Shown: positions 27,630 to 37,536, counted from the stretch's first letter. The stretch: 64,000 nt of DNA from Ignavibacteria bacterium (GCA_016704345.1 JADJAH010000009.1:124001-188000); one strand, 5' to 3'. The notes: generated by a model from the sequence alone, not told the origin. Numbers and translations are program-made.

Positions 27630-30194
27630 TCAATATTTCTTAATCTTTTTCAGAATCTGTTTTATCTTATCACTCATTTCATCTTCTTCGGCTTTAGCTT
27701 CTTTCTTAACTTCAATAGTTGCCGGAAGTTCTTCTTCTTTATCATCCGGAATCAATTCATCAATCTCTTCAGTGACAACTTTTACATCCATATCTTCCGG
27801 AAGAACTTCAGCTGCATTCTCAGTAGTCTCAAATACAGTATCTTCAATTGCAGGAACAGGCTCATGCTCTGTTACTGCATCCGGAATTTCCACAGCTTGC
27901 GATTCGGTTTTTTCAAAAGTATAAATATTAACAGCAAGCGGAGGCAAAGTTACTTTAACCGAATACGGGAAATCAAATCGTGGAACATCTTCCGAATGAA
28001 CACCGCCAAGATTGCCTACTCCGCTTCCTCCAAATTGTTCTGCATTGCTGTTCAGGATCTCCCTGTAAAAGCCGTGATATGGAACACCGAGCACATAATC
28101 ATTTCTTAAGACAGGAGTCATGTTAAATGTGAATAACATCATCTTAGTCTTATCAAGATTGTACCTCACAAAACAAATTATTGATTCGTCTGCATTTGAG
28201 AAATCAATCCACTGAAATCCCGTGCTGTCAAAGTCATCTTCATGCAGTGCCGGTTCTTCGGAGTAAAGGCGGTTGAGCTCTTTGAAGTATTCATGGAACT
28301 TCCTGTTAAGATCATAATCTAATGCTTCCCAATCAAGCTGTGTTTCCGAATTCCATTCTCTGTATTGAGCAATATCGTTGCCCATGAAGTTTAGTTTCTT
28401 ACCCGGATGTCCGAACATGAAACCGAACAGCAAACGCAGGTTGGCAAACTTGTGCCACTCATCACCCGGCATCTTCTCTGCCACTGATTTCTTAAGATGC
28501 ACAACTTCATCATGAGACAACGGCAGTACAAAATTTTCATTGAAAGCATACCAGATAGCGAAAGTCAGCTTGCCATGATGGAACTTCCTGAAAATTGGAT
28601 CCATCGAGAAGTATGCAAGGATATCATGCATCCAGCCCATGTTCCACTTCATGTCAAAGCCGAGTCCGCCGAGATGCACGGGCCTTGTCACTCCCGGCCA
28701 TGAGCTTGATTCTTCGGCGATCATGATAACGCCCTTGTGAGTATTGTGAACTGTTTCATTCAGCTTCTTTAGAAAAGCAATAGCCTCGAGATTCTCATTG
28801 CTTCCGTAGATGTTTGGTTCCCATTCACCCGGATCACGTGAGTAGTCGAGATACAACATAGAAGCAACCGCATCCACCCTAAGTCCGTCAATGTGATACT
28901 TCTCCATCCAGAATAGCGCGTTGGATATGAGAAAGTTTATCACCTCGTTTCTTCCGTAATCGAATACATACGTTCCCCAGCCTTTATGAAAACCCTTCTT
29001 CAGATTCGCGTATTCGTAAATTCTTTTGCCGTCAAATTCACCAAGACCGTGAACATCGGTCGGGAAATGTGACGGGACCCAATCGAGTATAACTCCGATT
29101 CCGTTGGTGTGACAATAATCGACAAAGTACATCAGATCCTGAGGCGTGCCATAACGGCTTGTGGGAGCAAAGTAATTCGTGACCTGATAGCCCCATGAAA
29201 TATCGAGCGGGTGTTCTGATACAGGAAGAAGTTCAATGTGGGTGTAGTTCATTTCCTTTACGTATTCAACTATCTCATGTGCCAGTTGGCGATAATTTTT
29301 GTAGCCCCATTCATTCGGAAAGTCCGTATTGTCATAGTCTTTCTTCCATGAACCGAGATGAACTTCATAGATCGATATTGGCTTTGTTCCGAGCAACAAC
29401 TTGCCTTTACGCGAACGACTTCTTTCCTTTATCCAATCTTTATCTTTCCACTTGTATCCCTTCAGAGATTCAACGATAGAAGCAGTGCTAGGCCTTAACT
29501 CCGAGCGGAATGCGTAAGGATCCGCTCTTAAATATACTACATTCGACTTTGTCTTAACTGCATACTTATAAGTGGTACCTTCGCCAAGTCCCGGAATAAA
29601 CAATCCCCAATAACCAGAATTTTCGATCACCGTCATAGGATGTGCGCCTTCTTTCCAATCATTAAATTCCCCGGCGACACTGATGCTCTTTGCATTTGGC
29701 GCCCACACAACAAACTGTACTCCTTTTACCCCATCAATGACAGTTACCTTTGAACCGAGTTTTTCAAAGCTTTTGTGATGAGTTCCTTCTCCGAGAAGAT
29801 GCAGATCTATTTCTCCGAGAACCGGCTTGAAGGCATAAGGATCTTCTGTTTCAATCAATTCATTATTAATGCTTTTCCAAATGATTTTGTATCTTGGTAT
29901 TTTTTTGTATCCGGAAAGTTTTGCCTGGAATACACCTTCCTTATTAAGTCGCTCCATTTCAATCTTCTTCCTCGAGCCTTTTATCACAAGGCTAACTTTC
30001 ACCGCAAGCGGAAGATAAACATTGATTATCAATTCCCCCCGCTCCTCAAGAATTCTTGGACCGAGTATTTCCGAGGGATGGCTTTCTTCAAAATTGATTA
30101 ACTTGGCAACAGCTTTGCGTGTCAGTGTTTTGAGATCGGGTTCTTTATCTATTGGTGTTTTTCTGGGTGTCTCTTTAGGTATTTTTTTCCTCAT
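27630..30194 (-). CDS. glgB: 1,4-alpha-glucan branching enzyme
   Basis: This ~854-residue enzyme has an N-terminal beta-sandwich lead and a CBM48 (GVQFVVWAPNAKSISVAGEFNDW). The GH13 barrel has YTHIELLPVSEHP, the nucleophile region IDGLRVDAVASMLYLDYSR, acid/base IAEESSSWPG and LPLSHDEVVH. It makes alpha-1,6 branches in glycogen. The C-terminal ~110 residues (AVEIPDAVTEHEPV ... MSDKIKQILKKIKKY) are an acidic, low-complexity tail not normal for GlgB. An in-frame start 33 bases upstream is possible; MRKKIPKET at 30194 is preferred. No other glycogen gene is nearby. Confidence 0.93.
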   Translation of the reverse strand: MRKKIPKETPRKTPIDKEPDLKTLTRKAVAKLINFEESHPSEILGPRILEERGELIINVYLPLAVKVSLVIKGSRKKIEMERLNKEGVFQAKLSGYKKIPRYKIIWKSINNELIETEDPYAFKPVLGEIDLHLLGEGTHHKSFEKLGSKVTVIDGVKGVQFVVWAPNAKSISVAGEFNDWKEGAHPMTVIENSGYWGLFIPGLGEGTTYKYAVKTKSNVVYLRADPYAFRSELRPSTASIVESLKGYKWKDKDWIKERSRSRKGKLLLGTKPISIYEVHLGSWKKDYDNTDFPNEWGYKNYRQLAHEIVEYVKEMNYTHIELLPVSEHPLDISWGYQVTNYFAPTSRYGTPQDLMYFVDYCHTNGIGVILDWVPSHFPTDVHGLGEFDGKRIYEYANLKKGFHKGWGTYVFDYGRNEVINFLISNALFWMEKYHIDGLRVDAVASMLYLDYSRDPGEWEPNIYGSNENLEAIAFLKKLNETVHNTHKGVIMIAEESSSWPGVTRPVHLGGLGFDMKWNMGWMHDILAYFSMDPIFRKFHHGKLTFAIWYAFNENFVLPLSHDEVVHLKKSVAEKMPGDEWHKFANLRLLFGFMFGHPGKKLNFMGNDIAQYREWNSETQLDWEALDYDLNRKFHEYFKELNRLYSEEPALHEDDFDSTGFQWIDFSNADESIICFVRYNLDKTKMMLFTFNMTPVLRNDYVLGVPYHGFYREILNSNAEQFGGSGVGNLGGVHSEDVPRFDFPYSVKVTLPPLAVNIYTFEKTESQAVEIPDAVTEHEPVPAIEDTVFETTENAAEVLPEDMDVKVVTEEIDELIPDDKEEELPATIEVKKEAKAEEDEMSDKIKQILKKIKKY

Positions 30195-30439
30195 TGAAAT
30201 GATTTTGCTGAAAATCTGTAAATGCATTCAAAATTAAAACTCAAAATCAATGTGCATTAGATAACAGATGTTTTCGGTAGTTCTTCATCCTTCAGAGTCT
30301 CACTGCTTGTCTGAGGCTGTCTCAAACTGCAGGCAATCCACATCTTAATATCAAGAATTTTTACCGGATCTAAAGCAGATGAAAATTGGTTGTTAATAGA
30401 TCTGAAAAGCATTTGTGAAACTCCTCCACCCCTCCCCCG

Positions 30440-30558
30440 CCCTCCCCTGAAGGGGAGGGAGTTATCAAAATGCTTCAATGCATACCATAAAAATTAGATT
30501 ATTCGTTGCCTACAAATCTGTAACGCATACCTAAAACTCCTCCCCCTTCAGGGGGAGG
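30440..30558. repeat. Two G/C-run palindromes in opposite orientation
   Basis: CCCTCCCCTGAAGGGGAGGG (30440-30459) and CCTCCCCCTTCAGGGGGAGG (30539-30558) are perfect or near-perfect palindromes 80 bases apart, with loops TGA and TTCA on opposite strands. Flanking CTCCACCCCTCC and GGCTGGGTGGGGGT are also mutually inverted, so the whole 30421-30572 unit may fold into one long hairpin. Nothing else is seen in 30195-30625. Confidence 0.75.
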
Positions 30559-30625
30559 CTGGGTGGGGGTGAATGTTAATGATTATCAAATTTAAAATTG
30601 CCAGAGTCTACTTCGAACTCACTCT

Positions 30626-31177
30626 CTATTTCTTACTCTTCGCCACGAGCTTTAGATCTCCTGCCGGCCAAAACTTCTCGGGCCAGTATTGCATTTCAAA
30701 TGGGAGGTCATATTCCAGCGCTTCGTCCAGGTCCATGCTCATCAAATCTTTCTCCAGACAGAATAGATGAACAAGTTTGAAATATCTTCTTATTACCATT
30801 AGGGGTAGAAAGTCTTCTCCCGAGTCCATCCATTCCAGCAAGTCCATATTCTTTCTCGACTTTTTGCAGACACTGCAAGCGATCATTTCATTTTCATTCT
30901 CATATTCCGGAAAGGCACCCTTCGGGAAAATGTAATCAGTAGTAAGTTTCTTATTGCTTCCACAATAGTTGCAATGATCTTTTGACAAGAACTGATCATC
31001 TTCCGAAATTGGTCTGATCTTCTTTGTACCATTCATTAAATCTCTGAACATTGCTGAACGAATTTCATAATCCTTATCTCCGTAATCTTTGCGCTTCGCT
31101 ACAATAGCCGCGTGAGCCATTGACAGGTTAGCGTAGTTGTGGTAGAGAAGCCGTTTAGCGGTATCATTGTCATTCAT
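30626..31177 (-). CDS. HNH-like zinc-finger protein
   Basis: This 183-residue protein has two Cys pairs spaced as in HNH endonucleases: CNYCGSNKKLTTDYIFPKGAFP, then MIACSVCKKSRKNMDLLEWM. The catalytic His of the usual DH motif is replaced by Tyr (TTDYIFP), while N and K positions after the second pair are partly kept. It may therefore be a zinc-binding protein without nuclease activity. The N-terminal ~60 residues are helical (DTAKRLLYHNYANLSMAHAAIVAKR). It stands alone on the minus strand next to palindromic repeats. Confidence 0.55.
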   Translation of the reverse strand: MNDNDTAKRLLYHNYANLSMAHAAIVAKRKDYGDKDYEIRSAMFRDLMNGTKKIRPISEDDQFLSKDHCNYCGSNKKLTTDYIFPKGAFPEYENENEMIACSVCKKSRKNMDLLEWMDSGEDFLPLMVIRRYFKLVHLFCLEKDLMSMDLDEALEYDLPFEMQYWPEKFWPAGDLKLVAKSKK

Positions 31178-31226
31178 ATCTTTGAATGTCGTTTTGTTTT
31201 AAATTCATTTTTGAAAATTGAAGCAA

Positions 31227-31254
31227 GTATAGACGGGCAATTGCCCGTCTATAC
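31227..31254. repeat. Perfect 28-bp palindrome
   Basis: Every base of the 28 pairs with its mirror; the centre is GGGCAATTGCCC and the ends are GTATAGAC/GTCTATAC. It lies alone between two minus-strand genes. Confidence 0.85.
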
Positions 31255-31295
31255 AAAATCTCAATTCCATTCCAGCCTCAATTTATTCTGCTTTC

Positions 31296-31349
31296 CCAAG
31301 CCCCAACGGGGCGGCATACATCAGCGCAGGGTGCAACCCTGCGGTTTCG
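31296..31349. repeat. Multi-hairpin intergenic repeat
   Basis: Two stems lie next to each other: AGCCCCAACGGGGCGG and GCAGGGTGCAACCCTGC. This type, with a pyrimidine/purine-rich GCCCC...GGGGC core, recurs at 53611 and 62668. Confidence 0.7.
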
Positions 31350-31356
31350 CACAGTA

Positions 31357-31993
31357 TCAGAACCTAACGCCAACCGAATAATAAAACGACTCATCCTGAA
31401 TCCACGGGATCATCTTCCGGTTGCTGGTCTTCACAACCGGTCGCACTAGCATTCCAATCAAGATGTTCTTAAATGTGAAAGTCACAAGTTCACTTACCCA
31501 TGTTCTTTCGTTCACAATCAGATTGACAGTATTTTCGGCTGCCACAAGCACAATGCTCTGAAGGATCAACGAGCCTGCGGCATTATTTATGTCTTCAAGC
31601 GGAACAACCTTTGAGCAGATTGTGATTCGCATATATCTGAATGCCGTCAGCAGGTCTGATGAACATATTGGGTGTGAAATTTATGAAAGCATACTTCTCA
31701 TAAATCCCGCCAAAGCTGATGTTGCTTCCAACACTGGAAACCAAATCAAATCTGAATTCCTGAACTTCCTTTTTGAACAATTTCCGGAACTGATTATCCA
31801 ACAGGTATGAAACTCTCTTTTGAAATTCCAATTCAGAATCAGAGCTTGTACTCTTGTTCATATTTGATATAATTGTGCTCTTTGAATATTCTGAGTTGTC
31901 CGGCTTTGCACTAAACGTTGTCAGATCCTGACTCAATGCAATGGCAGTAGAGAGGAATAGTGTGAAGATGATTATTGCAGTTGATATTCTCAT
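31357..31993 (-). pseudogene. Frameshifted outer-membrane-like protein
   Basis: The 5' part (31993 down) has a signal peptide (STAIIIFTLFLSTAIALSQ) and runs to GIQIYANHNLLK before stopping at 31595. The next frame continues VVPLEDINNAAGSLILQS and ends with SFYYSVGVRF at 31357. A single extra base near 31612 explains the split. The alternating C-terminal strands and terminal Phe suggest an outer-membrane beta-barrel. Its neighbour at 32064 is also barrel-like. Confidence 0.65.
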
Positions 31994-32063
31994 TGCTTGG
32001 CTTGGGTGAGATGTATTTCAATATAGCAATAATGTTTTTGAAATTCCCAAGGCGAATGTTTGA

Positions 32064-33116
32064 TCAGAAATTAAAATGAAGACCAAGCCATGGAATAAAC
32101 GGCCATCCGCTTGAGCCGCTTCCGCCGTCACTATCTGTAAAATAGATTAATCCAAAGTCGCCTGCCATATTCCTTCCAAAGAAACGCACTCCCAGTGAAA
32201 TTATTCCCGCACCGTTATCACCTGTTATGATCCAGTTTTCTGAAATCAGCTTTGCACTCTTAGACATCTGCAGCTCACCGCCGATTATCAATACCGGATA
32301 ATCAGATACGCCATCATCAGTGTTGAATGCATAGCCGCCTCCAAGTGTCAATGCGTTCCTGTCATCACCGTAAGTTCCCATCAGATACAATGCTCCTACG
32401 CCTCCTTCAGCGTAACTGGTTACATTAGCATAGAAGACACCCGCAGAAAGATCGAAATCCTTTAAATGAACCGGCCTTGCTTTTAGATTGAAATAATACA
32501 ATTGACCATCAACCCCGGGGACAAGAGAAATACCGCCTGCAACATTTATATAATCAGTAACTCCGTAAGCAACCATGGGGAAAAAAATTTCTGCAACAGA
32601 AAAGTATCCGTCACCCTGTTTCATTGTTCTGCCGGTGGGTGCAAAGAATAGTCTGCTTGAGTTTGGATCAGACCATGGGTTTTGTGCCGTCAGATAATTT
32701 ATTTCTACAATCTGATCTCTTTTCACTGTGATCAATGATCCGGAAGACAGTTTCAAGGTAAGTGAATCCTTGTCGGACGCAGTGATGCTTCCAACAAGCA
32801 AACTTCCATCCTTGAGTTCAATTGAAACTTTTCCGCTGTCAGGTGCAGTATAGTCTGGTGAAGCGACTGAAATATTGACTTCTTTTATAAGATCTTTTCG
32901 TAGTTTTTTAACTGTAGATTCGTGCAGAAATGAGATCGTGTTTTCATCTACACTAACAAGCTTGCCCGTGTAAATCAGATCATTCGTAAGAACAAACTCA
33001 TAATATTTTCCTATTACAAACCTGTTAAAGTCTATTCTGCCAATCTGCGCTGATACGTTTGTTTGGTAGAAAAAGATCAGCAGAACAATTGTTACAATTC
33101 TAAATATGCATTTCAT
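32064..33116 (-). CDS. Outer-membrane-like protein with Sm-like repeats
   Basis: This 350-residue protein has a signal peptide (IFRIVTIVLLIFFYQTNVSAQ). Two short beta-barrel-like repeats follow: FVLTNDLIYTGKLVSVDENTISFL, then VSIELKDGSLLVGSITASDKDSLTLKL. Each resembles an LSm/SH3-like strand set. The C-terminal ~200 residues are Gly/aromatic-rich strands ending WLGLHFNF, as in outer-membrane barrels. Function is unknown. It is divergent from the ECF sigma gene at 33386, which may point to a shared envelope-stress context. Confidence 0.6.
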   Translation of the reverse strand: MKCIFRIVTIVLLIFFYQTNVSAQIGRIDFNRFVIGKYYEFVLTNDLIYTGKLVSVDENTISFLHESTVKKLRKDLIKEVNISVASPDYTAPDSGKVSIELKDGSLLVGSITASDKDSLTLKLSSGSLITVKRDQIVEINYLTAQNPWSDPNSSRLFFAPTGRTMKQGDGYFSVAEIFFPMVAYGVTDYINVAGGISLVPGVDGQLYYFNLKARPVHLKDFDLSAGVFYANVTSYAEGGVGALYLMGTYGDDRNALTLGGGYAFNTDDGVSDYPVLIIGGELQMSKSAKLISENWIITGDNGAGIISLGVRFFGRNMAGDFGLIYFTDSDGGSGSSGWPFIPWLGLHFNF

Positions 33117-33385
33117 AACTCATTCCTCTTTAAGTCTTTATACAAACTTATTCAAATCTTATAAGTCGCTTGTCATAACTTTGTAAATTCTTGAATGAAG
33201 GACAAGCCAGTATCAAAGTTTCTGATTTCTGTTGAAACTTTGGATAAACAATGCCGTTAAGAATTAGTGTATAGCGCAATCAACAGATAGTATCGAGCAT
33301 AATTGCTAATTTACAAAAAAGTTCAGATCACATCTAAACCATTTTCCATTTTGATGCATCTTAATAACAGAAGGACAATCCGGAA

Positions 33386-33946
33386 ATGAATCAGCAATCA
33401 GTTTCGCTGAATGTTTCAGTCAGGAGAACCGATGAAGATTCCAGACTTATTGAAGAGTCAGTCAAAGGAAGCAAAGATGCCTTCAAGGAGTTATTCAATA
33501 AGAACGTATCTAAGATCCATTCTCTTTGCCTGCGTATCTCTGCCGATAAAGACGCCGCCGAAGAACTCACGCAATTGGTTTTCATAAATGCGTGGGAAAA
33601 GCTCAAGTCATTCAGGCATGAGTGCAAGTTCTCAACATGGCTGCACAGGATAGCTGTCAATCAGTATCTTATGCATGTGCGATCCGAAAAGAGCAAGGTT
33701 CAACACACAGAACAATTAAGTGTAGATACCGTTCGATCAGTTTCGGGTAAATCTGCTGAACAAAGAATCGATCTTGAAATGGCTATTTCAAAACTTCCGG
33801 AGCAGGCAAGAACTGTCCTTATTCTTCACGATATCGAAGGATATAAACATCAGGAGATATCGGAAATGATGAGCATAGAAGTTGGCACTTCAAAGGCTCA
33901 CTTGCACAGGGCAAGAAAGTTATTAAGAGAGGAGTTATCAAAATGA
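33386..33946 (+). CDS. ECF RNA polymerase sigma factor
   Basis: This 186-residue protein has sigma region 2 (SLCLRISADKDAAEELTQLVFINAWEKLKSF, then FSTWLHRIAVNQYL) and region 4 (LPEQARTVLILHDIEGYKHQEISEMM, then SKAHLHRARKLL). It directs RNA polymerase to a specific regulon and is expected to be held by the anti-sigma factor encoded directly downstream, whose ATG overlaps its stop by 4 bases. Regulon targets cannot be seen. A divergent envelope gene lies upstream. Confidence 0.93.
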   Translation: MNQQSVSLNVSVRRTDEDSRLIEESVKGSKDAFKELFNKNVSKIHSLCLRISADKDAAEELTQLVFINAWEKLKSFRHECKFSTWLHRIAVNQYLMHVRSEKSKVQHTEQLSVDTVRSVSGKSAEQRIDLEMAISKLPEQARTVLILHDIEGYKHQEISEMMSIEVGTSKAHLHRARKLLREELSK

Positions 33947-35673
33947 GTACAAATAAATCAACCACAAGAAATTTCTGCGACGAGACAGAACGTCTGATCG
34001 ACGATTATCTCGAGGGAAACATTTCTCCAAAAGACAAAGAGATAATGGATAGCCATGTCGATTCATGTGAAGATTGCAAAGGATATCTTGAGGCAACATC
34101 CAAATTGAAACTTCAGCTTGGATCACTCTCAACGAATTATGAATATCTGAGTTCTTCGGAAAAAGATGAACTTTGGAAAGGCGTGGAATCGAAAGTAGAC
34201 TTTGAAAAGAGACAAACAGAAGAACTCAACAAAAACTTTGAGGATCCTGCATACAGAAAATATGGATTGTTATATAAGTACAGATATTATGCCTCGGCAT
34301 TTGCAGCATTAATAGTGGTAGGCATGATATTCTTTGCCGTAAAGAATTTCAAATTCGAGAGTCCGGTTCTCACAAAACAAGATTCATACGGACTTCCGTC
34401 TTACTGGAAAGTTACAAGCCTGAGCGGTACACCGTTTATCAGCGAAGAAGCAATGGCAAAGCTCGACAGTATCAGAGACGGTGAGTATATAATAACAAAC
34501 GACTCCTCGAGAGCTGAACTTTTTATAACAGACATTGGCAAAGTGCTTGTTGAGCCCAACACGAAACTTATGATAGTAAAGGGAAAAGACGGAAGGAACA
34601 AACTCTCCGTTATCTACGGAACAATTGATGCTGATATGAAGAAAGTTCAGGAGCCGGTTCATGTCGAGCTACCATCGGCAATTGCAATGGATGACGGCGG
34701 TTCATACAAAGTTACTGTTGACGGATCGGGAGACGGATTGTTCTATGTAAAATCAGGGCAGGTAGAAGTTGTCTCGGGAAACAAACAATCTGTAGTGCCG
34801 GCGGGAAGTTTGGTTATGACAAAGAAGGATAAGGGAGTAGGCACACCGTTCAGCAATCTATCCTCATCAGTTTTCAAAAAGGCATTGTATAATTTTGACT
34901 TTGGTAATTGTGATGTATCATGTGTCACAACAATTCTCAACTCGGCAAACAAGAATGACGCCGTATCACTTGTTAATATGATTACGCAAGTTGAGGAACA
35001 ATATAAGGACAGAGTTTATGCGAAAGTCGCTTCTTTTGTGCCGCCACCGCATCCGGTTCATCGTGACAGCATACCGTTCATAGATGAAAAGGAAATTGAA
35101 GATTGGGTAACCAAGATAGAAGCTGATGTTCAAGCAAACATCGAGAAGAACATGAAACATCTTGAGGAGAATTTGGAGAATCTGAAGCAACTTGAGTTTA
35201 TGACTTTTGACACTCTCAAGTGGGCTGATGACCTTAACAAGAAATATAATGTGAAAGTAAAAGTTTATGACAACGATTTTGAATTTGTAGAAATGCCGGA
35301 TAGTGTTATGGTTTACTTTGACAAGGAAGAGTTCAAGCAGGAAATGGAAGAGCTGAATAAAGAATTGGAAGAAGATATGAAGGAGAGAAATGCTGACCTA
35401 AAGATTGAAATGAAAGAACTCAATGATGAGCTTAATGAAGAGCTAAAGAATCTCAACGAAGAGTTAAAGGATGCCGGAATTGAGAGAAATGAAGAATTGC
35501 GAAAGGAACTAGACAAGGCAAGACAGGAAGTTGAAAGAGCCTTGAAGGAAGTTGGCGAAAAAGTAAAGGTTGAGGTCAATACAAATGAAGATGGGAAAGT
35601 AGAAGTGAAAGTAAATACAGATGCTCCGGAAAAAACTGAAGCACCTGAACCACCTGAGACTCCGGATAAATAA
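33943..35673 (+). CDS. Anti-sigma factor with FecR-like and coiled-coil tail
   Basis: This 576-residue protein begins with a zinc-finger anti-sigma motif (His38, Cys42, Cys45 in DSHVDSCEDCK). It has one membrane segment (YASAFAALIVVGMIFFAVKNF, ~113-133). Then comes a FecR-like beta region (SRAELFITDIGKVLVEPNTKLM, GLFYVKSGQVEVVSG). The last ~190 residues are extraordinarily charged and helical (EELNKELEEDMKERNADLK and similar), finishing in a Pro/Glu tail (APEPPETPDK). It probably holds the sigma factor at the inner membrane with a long periplasmic sensory part. The coiled coil is not part of standard anti-sigma factors. Confidence 0.75.
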   Translation: MSTNKSTTRNFCDETERLIDDYLEGNISPKDKEIMDSHVDSCEDCKGYLEATSKLKLQLGSLSTNYEYLSSSEKDELWKGVESKVDFEKRQTEELNKNFEDPAYRKYGLLYKYRYYASAFAALIVVGMIFFAVKNFKFESPVLTKQDSYGLPSYWKVTSLSGTPFISEEAMAKLDSIRDGEYIITNDSSRAELFITDIGKVLVEPNTKLMIVKGKDGRNKLSVIYGTIDADMKKVQEPVHVELPSAIAMDDGGSYKVTVDGSGDGLFYVKSGQVEVVSGNKQSVVPAGSLVMTKKDKGVGTPFSNLSSSVFKKALYNFDFGNCDVSCVTTILNSANKNDAVSLVNMITQVEEQYKDRVYAKVASFVPPPHPVHRDSIPFIDEKEIEDWVTKIEADVQANIEKNMKHLEENLENLKQLEFMTFDTLKWADDLNKKYNVKVKVYDNDFEFVEMPDSVMVYFDKEEFKQEMEELNKELEEDMKERNADLKIEMKELNDELNEELKNLNEELKDAGIERNEELRKELDKARQEVERALKEVGEKVKVEVNTNEDGKVEVKVNTDAPEKTEAPEPPETPDK

Positions 35674-35711
35674 TTACACCTTTCTGAACAATAAGTTTGC
35701 ATTCAAAAACG

Positions 35712-35746
35712 AATGCCTGTGAATTTTCACGGGCATTTGTATTTTA
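35712..35746 (+). terminator. Terminator of sigma/anti-sigma operon
   Basis: Arms AATGCCTGTGA and TCACGGGCATT (one G-T pair) form an 11-bp stem followed by TGTATTTTATTT, 38 bases after the stop. The rest of 35747-36058 shows nothing recognisable. Confidence 0.8.
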
Positions 35747-36058
35747 TTTCTGCTTTAAGTAACGACTACTTGCAGGTTGTTACTTTTTGTTCCCGGCGGG
35801 TTAAAATTACGCAGGTGAATGCGAAGACTCATTTAGAAGAATATCTCTCAGGTTTGAATCTACTACAAAATCATGAATGCTGATCTGCATCGCAAAAGAA
35901 ACTTTTTCCAAAAAGTTGACATTCTGAAAATCCGAGACATCAATTGCACGTTGCCATCCTTTTTCTCACAACATTTTCCGATCATATTTCTTAATTTGCG
36001 AAAAGGTTTGGGTTCTCTCTAACTCACCACAATTAATTTGAATCAACAATAGACAAGC

Positions 36059-36694
36059 ATGGGGGAAGGAATTACCGGTTACATCAAAGTATTCATTGCA
36101 ATTTTTGTTCTTGTTAACCCTCTTGAAGGAATTCCGTTTTTTCTGAACAATACAAGAGGCATGAGTACTGATCAAAAGAATGCCATTGCAAAGAAAACTT
36201 CAACTGCTGTTCTCTTCATTCTTATATTCTCTTTTTTTCTTGGGAAGTATGTGCTTACTTTGTTTGGTATTAGCACGGGCGCATTTACTCTGGCAGGAGG
36301 AATAATAATTTTTCTCATTTCACTGTCGATGGTTCTTGGCAAGAGCAATCAAAGCGATAAGAGTATTCCCGGAGACAACCAAAGCTCAGGAAGCGACTTC
36401 GCGATCGTACCTCTTGCAATACCGTTGCTGGCAGGTCCCGGGCCGATAAGTTCGATGATACTTTATGGAGGAGGCACAACAAATGTGTGGCAGCTACTCG
36501 TTATTCCTCTGATTGCGTTTGCCGTCTCTGTTGCAGTTTACTTTTCGTTAAAAGCAGCAGTGCCGCTGGAACTGAAGTTGAAAAAAACAGGAGTTGACGT
36601 GCTGACGAAAGTCACGGGAATTCTGATCAGCGCAATTGCCGTAGAGATGATACATACCGGATTGTTGCAATTGTTCCCGATATTGGGGAAATGA
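36059..36694 (+). CDS. MarC-family integral membrane protein
   Basis: This 211-residue protein matches the MarC (UPF0056) family: IKVFIAIFVLVNPLEGIPFFL, then GISTGAFTLAGGIIIFLISLSMVLG and VPLAIPLLAGPGPISSMILYGG, with about six membrane segments. The family's role is unclear; it is often annotated as antibiotic-resistance-related without solid evidence. It stands alone on the plus strand, facing the minus-strand run that ends at 36708. Confidence 0.9.
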   Translation: MGEGITGYIKVFIAIFVLVNPLEGIPFFLNNTRGMSTDQKNAIAKKTSTAVLFILIFSFFLGKYVLTLFGISTGAFTLAGGIIIFLISLSMVLGKSNQSDKSIPGDNQSSGSDFAIVPLAIPLLAGPGPISSMILYGGGTTNVWQLLVIPLIAFAVSVAVYFSLKAAVPLELKLKKTGVDVLTKVTGILISAIAVEMIHTGLLQLFPILGK

Positions 36695-36707
36695 GAATGC
36701 TAAATTT

Positions 36708-37502
36708 TCATATCAATGGATTGATATTTATCATGTTGATAAATTCCTGATATATAATAGGAGAAAGTCCGGTATTACCCGAGAACGGATGGTCGAGATA
36801 GAATATCAATAACATTATGAGAGCATTTGTCATTGTAAATAAAGATGTCATTGTTGCCTGCACATAGAAGTTCCGTGTTCCAAAGAAAAGAGAGAAACAT
36901 ATCGAAGTAAGCGCCCCGACTATTATAACGGTCCAAACTATTCCGGGAATATTTTTTCTGCTTGTGGCAACTCTCATAACTCTGGCATTCGAGGTTTCCG
37001 AAAGATCATAAAGAGACTGCTGATAGACGAATTCAGTCGCGCCGGCTTTTAAATGAGGAGCTGTTAGATATATATTCCAAAGTTTTGTAAATTCAACTCT
37101 GGCTTTCTCCGATGTCTTTCCATAGCTCATTAACGGCCATTCATCTTCCACAACTGCCTTAACATATTCTACTACACTTTCCCTGATCTTCATCTTCATA
37201 TCAGGCTCGAATGATTTGCTGTTGTGGTAGAGTGCACGAAGATGACTGATTTCCTTCTCGCTGAAGTTGATAGCCTCGGTATATTCCGTCCAGCTGACAA
37301 ATATTACAAATGCAACAATAACAGCATAGATAAGTCCCAATGCATTGAACAAGAATCCACCTACTTCATGATTCTCCTTGAACCTTTCCCAGTTGACTTT
37401 TTTTCTGATTACTTTGAGAGCCATTACTGAAATCAAAACGCTCAAAATCACTGTCAGGATTATTACAATCACCGAATGAATTGAGAAAATCAGTTCAGTC
37501 AT
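36708..37502 (-). CDS. DUF4239 membrane protein
   Basis: This 264-residue protein has two N-terminal membrane segments (IIVILTVILSVLISVMALKVI and FLFNALGLIYAVIVAFVIFVSW) and two C-terminal ones. The middle, TEAINFSEKEISHLRALYHNS, matches the DUF4239 (bestrophin-like) group. Its function is unknown; a channel-like role is inference. It ends a minus-strand run of seven closely spaced genes. Confidence 0.8.
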   Translation of the reverse strand: MTELIFSIHSVIVIILTVILSVLISVMALKVIRKKVNWERFKENHEVGGFLFNALGLIYAVIVAFVIFVSWTEYTEAINFSEKEISHLRALYHNSKSFEPDMKMKIRESVVEYVKAVVEDEWPLMSYGKTSEKARVEFTKLWNIYLTAPHLKAGATEFVYQQSLYDLSETSNARVMRVATSRKNIPGIVWTVIIVGALTSICFSLFFGTRNFYVQATMTSLFTMTNALIMLLIFYLDHPFSGNTGLSPIIYQEFINMININPLI

Positions 37503-37536
37503 ATCTGATTCTTAAAAATTTATGTAAAGACCTTCA

